A DNA stretch of 64,000 nucleotides from Murinocardiopsis flavida (GTDB lineage: Bacteria; Actinomycetota; Actinomycetes; Streptosporangiales; Streptosporangiaceae), in NCBI RefSeq assembly GCF_003014485.1, contig NZ_PYGA01000002.1, positions 248,001-312,000 of the forward strand, written 5' to 3'. Positions 46,823 through 54,377 of this stretch are shown one piece after another (within the stretch, counting starts at the first letter, position 1; the number at the start of each line of letters is the position of its first letter). The position numbers were made by a program, and so were the translations under genes. The notes beneath the pieces were generated by a model. The model was given only the letters and a program-made list of their open reading frames with translations, was not told the origin of the DNA and did not search any database.

Positions 46823-49042
46823 GTGTCCGATACCTCCGTCGGGAAGGGCGCACCGCCAGTCCCGAAACCGAAGTGGACCCCCGCCACTATCGCGGTCTGG
46901 ACGGCCGTGGCGCTCGTCGGCGCGATCGCGTGGGGATTCATCGCGCTGTCGCGCGGCGAAGAGATCTCCGCGGCCTGGCTGATCTTCGCGGCGCTGGCGT
47001 CCTACGCCATCGGCTACCGCTTCTACGCCCGGTTCATCCAGTACCGGGTGCTCATGACCGACGACACCCGCGCGACCCCGGCGGAGCGGGTCAACAACGG
47101 CGCCGACTTCCACCCGACCGACCGCCGGGTGCTCTACGGCCACCACTTCGCCGCCATCGCCGGCGCCGGGCCCCTGGTCGGCCCCGTGCTCGCCGCGCAG
47201 ATGGGCTTCCTGCCCGGCACCGTGTGGATCATCCTCGGGGTGATCTTCGCCGGGGCCGTGCAGGACATGGTCGTGCTGTTCTTCTCCATGCGGCGCAACG
47301 GCCGCAGCCTCGGCCAGATGGCGCGCGAGGAGATCGGCCCCGTGGGCGGCATCGCCGCACTGGTCGCGGTGCTCTCCATCATGGTCATCCTGCTGGCGGT
47401 GCTGGCGATGGTCGTCGTCAACGCGCTGGCCGAGTCGCCCTGGGGCGCGTTCTCCCTGATCATGACCATCCCCATCGCGCTGTTCATGGGGTTCTACCTC
47501 CGCTATCTGCGGCCGGGCCGGGTCATGGAGGTCTCCGGCATCGGGGTCGTGCTGCTCCTGCTGTCCATCGTGGGCGGCGGCTGGGTGGCCGAGCACGCGG
47601 TGCTGAGCGAGGTCTTCCTGTTCACGCACAACGAGCTCACCTTCGGGCTGATCGTCTACGGCTTCGTCGCCTCGGTGCTGCCGGTGTGGATGCTGCTGGC
47701 GCCGCGCGACTACCTGTCGACGTTCATGAAGGTCGGCGTGGTGGCGCTGCTCGCGGTGTCCATCATCGTCGCGATGCCCACCCTGCAACTCCCCCAGTTC
47801 ACCGACTTCGCGTTCAACGGCCAAGGGCCGGTGTTCGCCGGGTCGCTGTTCCCGTTCGTGTTCATCACGATCGCCTGCGGCGCGCTGTCGGGCTTCCACG
47901 CGCTGATCTCCTCGGGCACCACCCCCAAGCTCATCGAGAAGGAGAGCCAGGTCCGGATGATCGGCTACGGCTCGATGCTCACCGAGTCGTTCGTCGCGAT
48001 CATGGCCCTCGTCGCGGCCTGCATCATCGACCCCGGCGTGTACTTCGCGATGAACATGCCCATCGGCGCGCTGGGCGACTCCGTCGAGAGCGCGGCGCAG
48101 GCCGTCAGCCAGCTCGGCTTCGCCGTCGACGCCCAGACCCTGCAATCCACCGCCGACCTCATCGAAGAGGAGAGCATCCTGGGCCGCACGGGCGGGGCGC
48201 CGACCTTCGCCCTCGGTGCGGCGCAGATCTTCTCCGCCGTCATCGGCGGCGCGAACTGGATGGGCTTCTGGTACCACTTCGCGGTGATGTTCGAGGCGCT
48301 GTTCATCCTCACCACGGTCGACGCCGGCACCCGCGTGGGCCGCTTCATGCTCCAGGACACCATCGGCAACTTCTACAAGCCGATGCGCGACGTGAGCTGG
48401 AAGCCGGGCCTGTGGTTCACCAGCGCGCTGATCGTCGCGGGCTGGGGCTACTTCCTGTGGGCCGGCGTGAACGACCCGCTCGGCGGCATCAACCAGCTGT
48501 TCCCGCTGTTCGGCATCGCCAACCAGCTGCTGGCCGCCGTCGCCCTGGCGGTGTGCACGACCCTGCTGATCAAGTCGGGGCGCGCCAAGTACGCGTGGGT
48601 GACCCTGGTGCCCCTCGCGTGGGACGCCGTCGTCACGCTCACGGCGAGCTACCAGAAGGTGTTCTCGTCCGACCCCGCCATCGGCTTCTTCGCGCAGCGC
48701 TCGCAGTACGCCGAGGCGCTCGCCAACGGCGAGACCAGCCTCGGGACGGCCACGACCGCCGACCAGATGCGCACCGTCGTCACCAACACCACGGTGCAGG
48801 GCACCCTGTCGATCCTGTTCGCGGTGCTGATCATCATCATCCTGGTCGACGCGATGCGGGTGTGGGTCAAGGCGCTGCGGGCGACCGGCCAGCTGCTGCC
48901 GACCTCGGAGGATCCGCACGTGGAGTCCGCGCTGTGGGCCCCGTCGGGGCTCATCCCCACCAAGGACGAGCGCCGCATCGCCAAGGAGCGCGAACTCGCC
49001 GGAGCCGGCTCGGGTGAGGGCGGAACCGCGGGGAAGCACTAG
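46823..49042 (+). CDS. cstA: carbon starvation protein CstA (peptide/pyruvate transporter)
   Basis: 739 aa with about 16-18 membrane helices. The CstA domain is clear: YRFYARFIQYRVL, DFHPTDRRVLYGHHFAAIAG, GPLVGPVLAAQMGFLPG, and SGTTPKLIEKESQVRMIGYG; the C-terminal DUF4161-like part is present. CstA-family proteins import peptides or pyruvate. GTG 46823 has AAGGGA 6 nt upstream. ybdD follows after 3 bp, the usual partner. The segment between the direct repeats lies directly upstream. Confidence 0.95.
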   Translation: MSDTSVGKGAPPVPKPKWTPATIAVWTAVALVGAIAWGFIALSRGEEISAAWLIFAALASYAIGYRFYARFIQYRVLMTDDTRATPAERVNNGADFHPTDRRVLYGHHFAAIAGAGPLVGPVLAAQMGFLPGTVWIILGVIFAGAVQDMVVLFFSMRRNGRSLGQMAREEIGPVGGIAALVAVLSIMVILLAVLAMVVVNALAESPWGAFSLIMTIPIALFMGFYLRYLRPGRVMEVSGIGVVLLLLSIVGGGWVAEHAVLSEVFLFTHNELTFGLIVYGFVASVLPVWMLLAPRDYLSTFMKVGVVALLAVSIIVAMPTLQLPQFTDFAFNGQGPVFAGSLFPFVFITIACGALSGFHALISSGTTPKLIEKESQVRMIGYGSMLTESFVAIMALVAACIIDPGVYFAMNMPIGALGDSVESAAQAVSQLGFAVDAQTLQSTADLIEEESILGRTGGAPTFALGAAQIFSAVIGGANWMGFWYHFAVMFEALFILTTVDAGTRVGRFMLQDTIGNFYKPMRDVSWKPGLWFTSALIVAGWGYFLWAGVNDPLGGINQLFPLFGIANQLLAAVALAVCTTLLIKSGRAKYAWVTLVPLAWDAVVTLTASYQKVFSSDPAIGFFAQRSQYAEALANGETSLGTATTADQMRTVVTNTTVQGTLSILFAVLIIIILVDAMRVWVKALRATGQLLPTSEDPHVESALWAPSGLIPTKDERRIAKERELAGAGSGEGGTAGKH

Positions 49043-49045
49043 GGC

Positions 49046-49258
49046 ATGGCGGCATCGGGGACGCTCTCCTCGGCGGTGCTGCGGGGGCTGCGCGAAGCGT
49101 GGCAGGTCGCCCGCGGCATCGCCGGTGAGCGCGCGTACGAGATCTACCTGGACCACCACCGCCGCGAGCACCCCGGGGTCCCGCCGATGCCCGAGCGGGA
49201 GTTCTGGCGGCACCACACCGACAAGGGCGACACCGACCCCGGCTCCCGCTGCTGCTGA
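49046..49258 (+). CDS. ybdD: YbdD/YjiX family small protein
   Basis: 70 aa. LREAWQVARGIAGERAYEIY and LDHHRREHPGVPPMPEREFW are the family signature; the tail ends in a Cys pair (SRCC). It lies 3 bp after cstA, and in enterobacteria the equivalent proteins partner with CstA or BtsT for transport. Translationally coupled with cstA by position. Confidence 0.93.
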   Translation: MAASGTLSSAVLRGLREAWQVARGIAGERAYEIYLDHHRREHPGVPPMPEREFWRHHTDKGDTDPGSRCC

Positions 49259-49290
49259 GCGGCGGGAAGCAGGGGCGCGTCCGCGACGCG

Positions 49291-49336
49291 AAGGGGGGTG
49301 GTTCCCGACCCGGCCGGGTCGGGAACCACCCCCCTT
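49291..49336. terminator. 46-bp perfect palindrome after cstA-ybdD
   Basis: Arms 49291-49313 and 49314-49336 are exact complements, beginning AAGGGGGGTGG and ending CCACCCCCCTT, so each direction ends in an A/T-containing tail. A strong bidirectional terminator for the operon and the convergent gene. Confidence 0.85.
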
Positions 49337-49456
49337 CGTCGGTGCCCGCTCCACTCGGGCGGCGGGACGGGCACCGCCGCGGGGCGGGACGGGCACCGGC
49401 GGTGCTCCGTCCCGCCCCTCTTCGCGCGAAGGCCCGGTGCGGCCCTCGGGCCCCGG

Positions 49457-50383
49457 TCAGGCGGGGGTGTCGGCCCCGGCGGGGTCGGGGGCCGGCGGGG
49501 GGAACGGGATCTCCGCGAGGACGGGCAGCAGGGACTCCTCCTCGTAGTCGAGGTGCGCCTCCAGCTCCGCCGTCATCCGCTCCAACTCGGCGCGGAACGG
49601 GGCGGGGTCGGCGGTGCTGATGCCGCCCAGCAGGGCGAGCAGTTCCCGCTGGATGCGCTCGACCGTCGTGTGCTCCTCGCGCAGCCGGGCGATGGCGTCG
49701 CCCAGGTGCGGGTGGGCCTGCGCCAGCCCGGGGAACATGTGCGCGTCCTCGCCGGTGTGGTGGAACTCCAGCGCCTCGCAGAACGCAAGGCAGTGCTGCC
49801 GGAGTTGCAGCCCCAGCCCGGGCGCCGGCGCCTCCCCCGGTCCTTCGTGGTTCGCGCGCTCGCCGAAGTAGGCGTCGGCCTCAGCGCGCACCTGGCCCAG
49901 CAGCGAGCGCAGCCAGGTGTGGATCTCCACGAGCTTGGCCGCGAGGGTGGTGACCTCGGCGGGGTCCTCCACCTGTCCGAAGCGCTCCAGCTCCACGACC
50001 GGGATCGTCCGCTCGGTCCCGGCCTGGTAGTCGGCATAACCGGGGGCGACCCGCACCACCTGCTCGAACAGCTGGTCGCGCCGTGAGCCCTCGGCGGGGA
50101 CGGCGATCGCCTCGAACGTCTCGGTGCCGAGCTCCACCCGCACCATGGGGTGCGCGAGCAGGTTGTGGTACCAGGCGGGGTGGTGGTCGGCGCCGCCGGC
50201 GGACGCGACGACGAGCAGCCGGTCGCCATCAGTGACGTAGCCGAGCGGGGCGGTGTTCTCCTTGCCGGACTTGGCGCCGGTGGTGGTGAGCAGCAGGAGG
50301 TCGGACCCGTCGAAGGGGCCGCCGACCTGCCCGGCGTTGGCGCGGAACTCCTCGATGATCGGCTCGTTGAAGGAGGTGGTCAT
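49457..50383 (-). CDS. DDN-type (F420-dependent) nitroreductase fused to hemerythrin
   Basis: 308 aa. Residues 1-130 are the deazaflavin-dependent nitroreductase fold (LLLLTTTGAKSGKENTAPLG, DHHPAWYHNLLAHPMVRVEL). Residues 140-295 are a hemerythrin HHE domain with its histidine pattern: EIHTWL, EFHHTGEDAHMFP, REEHTTVERI and HLDYEEESLLP. An F420 oxidoreductase and a di-iron oxygen/NO sensor or binder in one chain suggests redox sensing or detoxification (inference). ATG 50383 is chosen because the DDN domain starts 15 residues later. Monocistronic. Confidence 0.88.
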   Translation of the reverse strand: MTTSFNEPIIEEFRANAGQVGGPFDGSDLLLLTTTGAKSGKENTAPLGYVTDGDRLLVVASAGGADHHPAWYHNLLAHPMVRVELGTETFEAIAVPAEGSRRDQLFEQVVRVAPGYADYQAGTERTIPVVELERFGQVEDPAEVTTLAAKLVEIHTWLRSLLGQVRAEADAYFGERANHEGPGEAPAPGLGLQLRQHCLAFCEALEFHHTGEDAHMFPGLAQAHPHLGDAIARLREEHTTVERIQRELLALLGGISTADPAPFRAELERMTAELEAHLDYEEESLLPVLAEIPFPPPAPDPAGADTPA

Positions 50384-50853
50384 ACGGTGGTGGTCTCCAA
50401 AAGGCGTGGGGCGGCCCGCGGACAGCGGTGCCGGTGGACTACGGGGGTGCGCGCAGTGCGCGGCGCCCGCGCGGGGACCCTCGCCTGGAGTCGGACATCG
50501 ATCGAGCACGCGGAGCCGCGGACACCCGCCGATAAAAGGCGGGGCAGGGGCGGCTCGACGCAGGTGACGCCGTACAGCGGTGCTCACGCACCAAGCAGGA
50601 CAGGGGACGACGCGCGGACGCGGTTCACGTCAATCGCAGAATGTGCTCATGGCATCGTCCCTCGGTGAAGGTGCCGCCCGATCGCCGACCCGCCTCGAAC
50701 TCTCCAGTCGGCGCCACACGGCACGCGCCCCATTACAGCCGCCCCACACCCCCCTGTCAACGCAACCGACCACCTACGGACACCCCACCCCGCCCGAGGA
50801 ATAAACACCCACGCCACAGCGTGAACCGCGCAATAACGGCAGCAGGGTACGCC
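50384..50853. other. gap with no recognised gene
   Basis: No frame has a start with ribosome-binding site and good codon use. XRE-DUF5753 genes like the next one are often followed by a DUF397 gene; none is found here. Confidence 0.4.
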
Positions 50854-51702
50854 TCATGTGCTTGGCTCGCCGAAAAGTTCGTGCCGAACGCGCGCCACGA
50901 TCCGCAGAGCCTCAGGCCCGCGCACGGCTGCCTTGGACAGATCCGTGAAGACCGTCCGATAGGGCGCGATCGCGTCGGAGTCGGTGAGCCGGAGTTCAGC
51001 GCCGATGGTCTCCACGTGCACCCTGTCGTCGTCGAAGATCCAGAAGCCGTGCACGGGAAGGGCGGCGAGGCGGGTCCCCCTGGGCACGACACCGATATTG
51101 CCTCTGCCGCGACGTATGAGGACGGCCAGATGGTCCAGCTGGCCCGCCATCACCGCACTCGGGCACGGGCGCATCCACAACGCGGGCTCCCATAGGACGA
51201 GGTCGAACGAGCGGCCCGGCTCGTCAAGGATCCGCTGACGTTCCATTCGGGCCCGCACACCGCTGCCGAGATCATCGGGAGCGCTGTGCAGAACCGACCC
51301 CGGACGCATCACGTGCCATGCGTACTCCGCGGTCTGCAACAGCCCGGGAACGCACATTGACTCGAAGACCCGCAGTGACCGGGTACGGCCTTCAAGCGCG
51401 GCGGACGCGGTCTGCCGTGCACGGGTTCCCGCGGCCAGCCGACGCCGCCATGACGCGTAATGGGTCTCCATGGCGCGCCGCTGTGCGATCAGCTCGGCGG
51501 TGAGCTGCGGCGACCCGCACGCCCGCGCCCACGAGGTCAAGTCGGCGACAGTGGAACTCTGCCGGCCGAGCTCCAGTTTGGAGACCTTGGAGGGATGCCA
51601 TCCCAGCTCCTGCGCCAGAGCGCGACCCGACAGCCCTGCCTCGACGCGTACCTCGCGCAGGCGCGCACCCAGCGAGACGCGGGCCGTCTGGTAGTCGGTC
51701 AT
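50854..51702 (-). CDS. XRE-family regulator with DUF5753 domain
   Basis: 282 aa. Helix-turn-helix at residues 8-62 (LGARLREVRVEAGLSGRALA, QELGWHPSKVSKLELGRQ), then the DUF5753 domain (FESMCVPGLLQTAEYAWHV, ARMERQRIL, LWEPALWMRP, GVVPRGTRLAALPVHGFWIF). Such proteins, BldB- and WhiJ-linked in Streptomyces, are actinobacterial regulators. ATG 51702 overlaps the stop of the DUF6879 gene by 4 bp (ATGA), so translation is coupled. Confidence 0.92.
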   Translation of the reverse strand: MTDYQTARVSLGARLREVRVEAGLSGRALAQELGWHPSKVSKLELGRQSSTVADLTSWARACGSPQLTAELIAQRRAMETHYASWRRRLAAGTRARQTASAALEGRTRSLRVFESMCVPGLLQTAEYAWHVMRPGSVLHSAPDDLGSGVRARMERQRILDEPGRSFDLVLWEPALWMRPCPSAVMAGQLDHLAVLIRRGRGNIGVVPRGTRLAALPVHGFWIFDDDRVHVETIGAELRLTDSDAIAPYRTVFTDLSKAAVRGPEALRIVARVRHELFGEPST

Positions 51703-52226
51703 TCCACCATTGTCGCCATGTACTCGATGTAGCCGAGCGCATAGTGCCACGCGGCATCGCGCGCCGCCAATGCGGTGACGACGGTCGCCGGGTCGTCGTC
51801 CATCCTGACTCCGAGGGGACGGTCACCGTCGTACTCGAAGCGTGCCACCGTCCGGCTGTCGAATACCCAGAAGTCGTGGTCCGGCAGCTCAGCGACGATC
51901 GGATGCGCCCGGGGGAGATAACGGATGTCCTCGCCCGCACCGAGGTTGTAGGGCGTGGCCCATAGTTCCCACCTCAGGTAGTCAGAGGGAGGGTCGTCGA
52001 TGAGCCGCACCCGCTCCATGCGCTTGCCTGTCGGCAGTTCGGCACGGAGCATGCGGAGCCACGGCTTGAACCATTCAAGATCCGGTTCCTTGCCTGAAAG
52101 CCAATCGCGAAACGGTCCGTCCTCCTCCGCTTTCGCGTATGCGGTTCGCGTCTCCAACCGCCAGGCGGTATGCCGATAGGAGCGGAACAGCTCGTTGAAG
52201 GCGTCACCGCTGATCAGCTCGGACAC
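51699..52226 (-). CDS. DUF6879 family protein
   Basis: 175 aa. DUF6879 hallmarks: FNELFRSYRHTAWRLETRTA near the start, WLRMLRAELPTGKRMERVRL, WELWATPYNLGAGEDIRYL and DHDFWVFDS. Function unknown; these genes accompany XRE-DUF5753 regulators in actinobacteria. The C-terminal half resembles the ligand-binding part of DUF5753 proteins in pattern (WVFDSRTVARFEYDGD). GTG 52226 starts 1 nt after the stop of the preceding 66-aa gene, and AAGGAG spans that junction. Confidence 0.88.
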   Translation of the reverse strand: MSELISGDAFNELFRSYRHTAWRLETRTAYAKAEEDGPFRDWLSGKEPDLEWFKPWLRMLRAELPTGKRMERVRLIDDPPSDYLRWELWATPYNLGAGEDIRYLPRAHPIVAELPDHDFWVFDSRTVARFEYDGDRPLGVRMDDDPATVVTALAARDAAWHYALGYIEYMATMVE

Positions 52227-52227
52227 A

Positions 52228-52428
52228 CTACTCCTTCGGCGCGAAGCGGGTCAGCAATTCACGGGGAACGACGACGAACGCCTCCCCCGGAAGCACATGG
52301 GCCACCTGCCCCAGCGCCCCGGGATCGGTCAAGCGATCACCCTGTACGACGATGTCGCCGCCTTCGGTCTCGTAGAGGGTGGGGCATTCTCCATTGAGGG
52401 ATGTCGATCCCAGCATCCGTAACTTCAT
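52228..52428 (-). CDS. 66-aa protein of the XRE/DUF6879 unit
   Basis: Starts MKLRMLGSTSLNGECPTLYE and continues with GGDIVVQGDRL and GEAFVVVPRELL. It is a small, probably beta-rich protein of unknown role, found with DUF6879/XRE pairs in actinobacteria. First gene of a three-gene minus-strand operon (1-nt gap to DUF6879, 4-bp overlap to XRE). Divergent from the mccB-like gene; the 188-bp region between them must hold both promoters. Confidence 0.8.
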   Translation of the reverse strand: MKLRMLGSTSLNGECPTLYETEGGDIVVQGDRLTDPGALGQVAHVLPGEAFVVVPRELLTRFAPKE

Positions 52429-52616
52429 GTCTCACCTCACCGGTCGGGGAATTCAGTCTCCACCGCCCGTGCTTCCGGCGCCAGAGGCATCCCTGCGCTA
52501 CGCGAGCAATCTCAAGCAATCCTCTTCGCCGGACGACCGCTCGCCTCTACCGTTCGGGGCAGGGTTTCCCGTTCCTCGGTGCACGACTCCGAAAGGCGTT
52601 CGTCTTGAAGCGAGCA
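52429..52616. promoter_or_regulatory. divergent promoter region between the XRE unit and mccB
   Basis: Both flanking operons begin here, so their control regions overlap. I see no clear -35/-10 pair. If the XRE regulator acts locally, this is the place to look for its operator. Confidence 0.4.
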
Positions 52617-53735
52617 ATGAGTGAGCAGAGCGAACTGCGCCGGGTACTCGCCCCCTACGTTCGAATCGGCGTGCAGCACGAATCCCTCTACCTCGGTTTT
52701 GGGTCCATCCAGCGGATCATCGATACCAAGGAGATGTGGGAACCGCTGATCCGACTCGCCGATCACTACTCATCGCCGCGCACGGATTCTGAAGCGGTCT
52801 ATTTCCTGGAAACGGAATGCGGCCTGGACCACGATGGCGCACACGAAACCGTCGAGGTGCTCCAGAAGGGACGCTTCCTGATCGAGCACGGGGGCTACCA
52901 ACCAGGGGACCGCTACAGTCGGCCGTCCTTGTTCTACGCGCTCGCCGGCGCCGATCCGTCCGGCGTACAGGAAAGACTCGCCTCCAGTCACGTCATGTTC
53001 CTGGGCTGCGGCGGCATCGGAAATCTCCTTTCGGTCACGCTGGCCACCGCCGGGGTCGGCCAGGTGACACTCGTCGACGCAGACCGCGTCGAGACCAGCA
53101 ACCTGACACGTCAGTACCTGTTCACCGAAGCGGACGTCGGTGCCCTGAAATGCGAAGTCCTCGGCGAAGCGATCCGGTGCCGCAACTCCACAACGACGGT
53201 GCGGACGATCGAGCGCGAGATAGCGGCCGATTCGGACCTCGGCTCGCTGCCCCCGGCCGACCTCCTGGTGCTGTCAGCCGACGCTCCGGGCCTCGTCGAA
53301 CTCGTCAACGGCTACTGCGTCGAGACCGGGCTCACCTGGTTGAACGTCTGCTACGTCAACGACATCGCCGTGTGGGGGCCCCTTGTGGTCCCCGGTATAA
53401 CCGGGTGCTGGACCTGCCGACCGCTGGTCGCCCGTTGCTTTCCCGACAATGGCGACCTCAACGCGATGGTCACCCGGATCAACCGCCGCTTCCAGGCTCC
53501 CTCGTACGGTTCGACGAACATGCTCGCCGCCGGGCTGGCAAGTCTCGACGTACTCAAGCACCTGGGAGGGTTCGGCGTCCCTCAATCACTGAACAGGCGG
53601 GTCGGCGTATGGACCCATGAACTCCGTTTGGATCAGCAGGAGGCCGACCCGAACCCCGAATGCTCGACCTGCGGGAATCTCCAGCGGCAACGTCCTCGCG
53701 CAGAGAACCGCCGACGTACACAGGAAGACGAGTGA
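52617..53735 (+). CDS. mccB: MccB-like E1/ThiF adenylyltransferase of a peptide-nucleotide antibiotic
   Basis: In microcin C, MccB uses ATP to convert the C-terminal Asn of a heptapeptide into a phosphoramidate-linked AMP. This 372-aa protein matches it end to end. It has an N-terminal peptide-clamp-like domain (1-120), GDRYSR before the core, nucleotide loop GCGGIG (130-135), DAD (154-156), NLTRQ (162-166), the catalytic-type SAD (220-222), YVNDIAVWGP (247-256), C264-x2-C267 with C349-x2-C352 for zinc, and LNRRVGVW. ThiF and MoeB lack the N-terminal domain and the NDIAV block. Start ATG 52617 has weak Shine-Dalgarno support; TTG 52605 is possible. It overlaps the HIT gene by 4 bp. Confidence 0.9.
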   Translation: MSEQSELRRVLAPYVRIGVQHESLYLGFGSIQRIIDTKEMWEPLIRLADHYSSPRTDSEAVYFLETECGLDHDGAHETVEVLQKGRFLIEHGGYQPGDRYSRPSLFYALAGADPSGVQERLASSHVMFLGCGGIGNLLSVTLATAGVGQVTLVDADRVETSNLTRQYLFTEADVGALKCEVLGEAIRCRNSTTTVRTIEREIAADSDLGSLPPADLLVLSADAPGLVELVNGYCVETGLTWLNVCYVNDIAVWGPLVVPGITGCWTCRPLVARCFPDNGDLNAMVTRINRRFQAPSYGSTNMLAAGLASLDVLKHLGGFGVPQSLNRRVGVWTHELRLDQQEADPNPECSTCGNLQRQRPRAENRRRTQEDE

Positions 53736-54220
53736 ACACGGAACACACCACGAGCGAATGCATCTTCTGCCGGATCATCGCGGGCGACGCCCGGTGTCAT
53801 CCGATTTGGGAGGACGAGCGCCACCTGGCATTCCTGTCGATCTTCCCCAACACCGAGGGCGTCTCGGTGGTGGTGACCAAAGACCATCAGCCCAGCTATG
53901 TCCTTGATATGGAGGCGGACGCGTACGTGGGCCTGCACCTGGCCGCCAGGGAGGCCGCCGGCAAGCTGGACGCGACATTCTCCGACGTGGCCAGGACGGG
54001 GATCATGTACGAGGGGTACGGCGTCGACCACGCCCATGCGAAGCTGTTCCCCATGCACGGCACAGCGGGTAACGAGGGCGCGGATTGGTCGGCGGTGCAC
54101 TCGACCGTCGACACCTACTTCGACCGCTACCGGGGCTATCTTTCGTCCCACGACCATGCCCGGGCCGCCGATGCCGACCTCGCGATCCTGGCCGAGCGCA
54201 TCAGAACCGCGGATCGGTAA
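53732..54220 (+). CDS. HIT-family hydrolase, likely self-immunity factor
   Basis: 162 aa. N-terminal zinc-type C10-x2-C13 (CIFCRIIAG), a long central sheet, then the histidine-triad region DHAHAKLFPMHG (H100, H102, with Lys104 instead of a third His). HIT proteins cleave nucleoside phosphoramidates; a HIT enzyme is a described resistance factor in a microcin C-like cluster (established, MccH type). GTG 53732 overlaps the mccB stop (GTGA), so the two are translated together. That coupling suggests it protects the producer by hydrolysing the toxic aminoacyl-nucleotide (inference). A terminator follows. Confidence 0.85.
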   Translation: MNTEHTTSECIFCRIIAGDARCHPIWEDERHLAFLSIFPNTEGVSVVVTKDHQPSYVLDMEADAYVGLHLAAREAAGKLDATFSDVARTGIMYEGYGVDHAHAKLFPMHGTAGNEGADWSAVHSTVDTYFDRYRGYLSSHDHARAADADLAILAERIRTADR

Positions 54221-54242
54221 ACCCGTTTCCGGAACTGAAGAA

Positions 54243-54280
54243 CTGTTCGTGGGCGAACGCTGATATCCGCCCACGAACAG
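54243..54280. terminator. bidirectional hairpin between the HIT gene and mccA
   Basis: 13-bp perfect stem CTGTTCGTGGGCG/CGCCCACGAACAG with 12-nt loop. It ends the mccB-HIT operon and, from the other side, lies 16 bp past the mccA stop, defining a very short mccA transcript. Confidence 0.8.
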
Positions 54281-54296
54281 CCATCGAATACCGGCC

Positions 54297-54320
54297 CTAG
54301 TTGTCACCGTCGCCGTTCAT
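54297..54320 (-). CDS. mccA: MccA-like heptapeptide precursor, MNGDGDN
   Basis: An eight-codon frame: ATG at 54320, codons for Met-Asn-Gly-Asp-Gly-Asp-Asn, then TAG. GAGGAGGAACCC immediately before ATG is a near-perfect ribosome-binding site, unlike random short frames in this region. E. coli MccA is also seven residues (MRTGNAN) and MccB acts on its C-terminal Asn, which is conserved here. A hairpin 16 bp downstream would release a short stable mRNA. It lies convergent to mccB-HIT rather than upstream as in E. coli. Identity is inferred from length, terminal Asn, ribosome-binding site and the MccB neighbour; only product analysis can prove it. Confidence 0.8.
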   Translation of the reverse strand: MNGDGDN

Positions 54321-54348
54321 GGGTTCCTCCTCGGCGTTGATCAGACTT

Positions 54349-54377
54349 CAATTCCGAATGAGAGTCCACCTGATCAA
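54349..54377 (-). promoter_or_regulatory. candidate mccA promoter
   Basis: On the minus strand TTGATC (54377-54372) and GAATTG (54354-54349) are spaced by exactly 17 bp, giving a start near 54342 and a leader of about 22 nt that contains the strong ribosome-binding site. The surrounding 100 bp is AT-rich for this genome. The -10 match is weak. Confidence 0.35.

Noticed and set aside
46709..49396. Long frame antisense to cstA
   Set aside because: Rich in His/Asp/Gln shadows typical of antisense GC-rich genes; the sense strand encodes a complete CstA.
52591..52608. Short frame MHDSERRSS just before mccB
   Set aside because: Ends in Ser, lacks a ribosome-binding site; not an MccB-type substrate.
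52379..52624. 81-codon frame ending over the mccB start, considered as a peptide precursor
   Set aside because: It ends in Glu rather than Asn, has no ribosome-binding site and poor codon use; MNGDGDN is a much better precursor.
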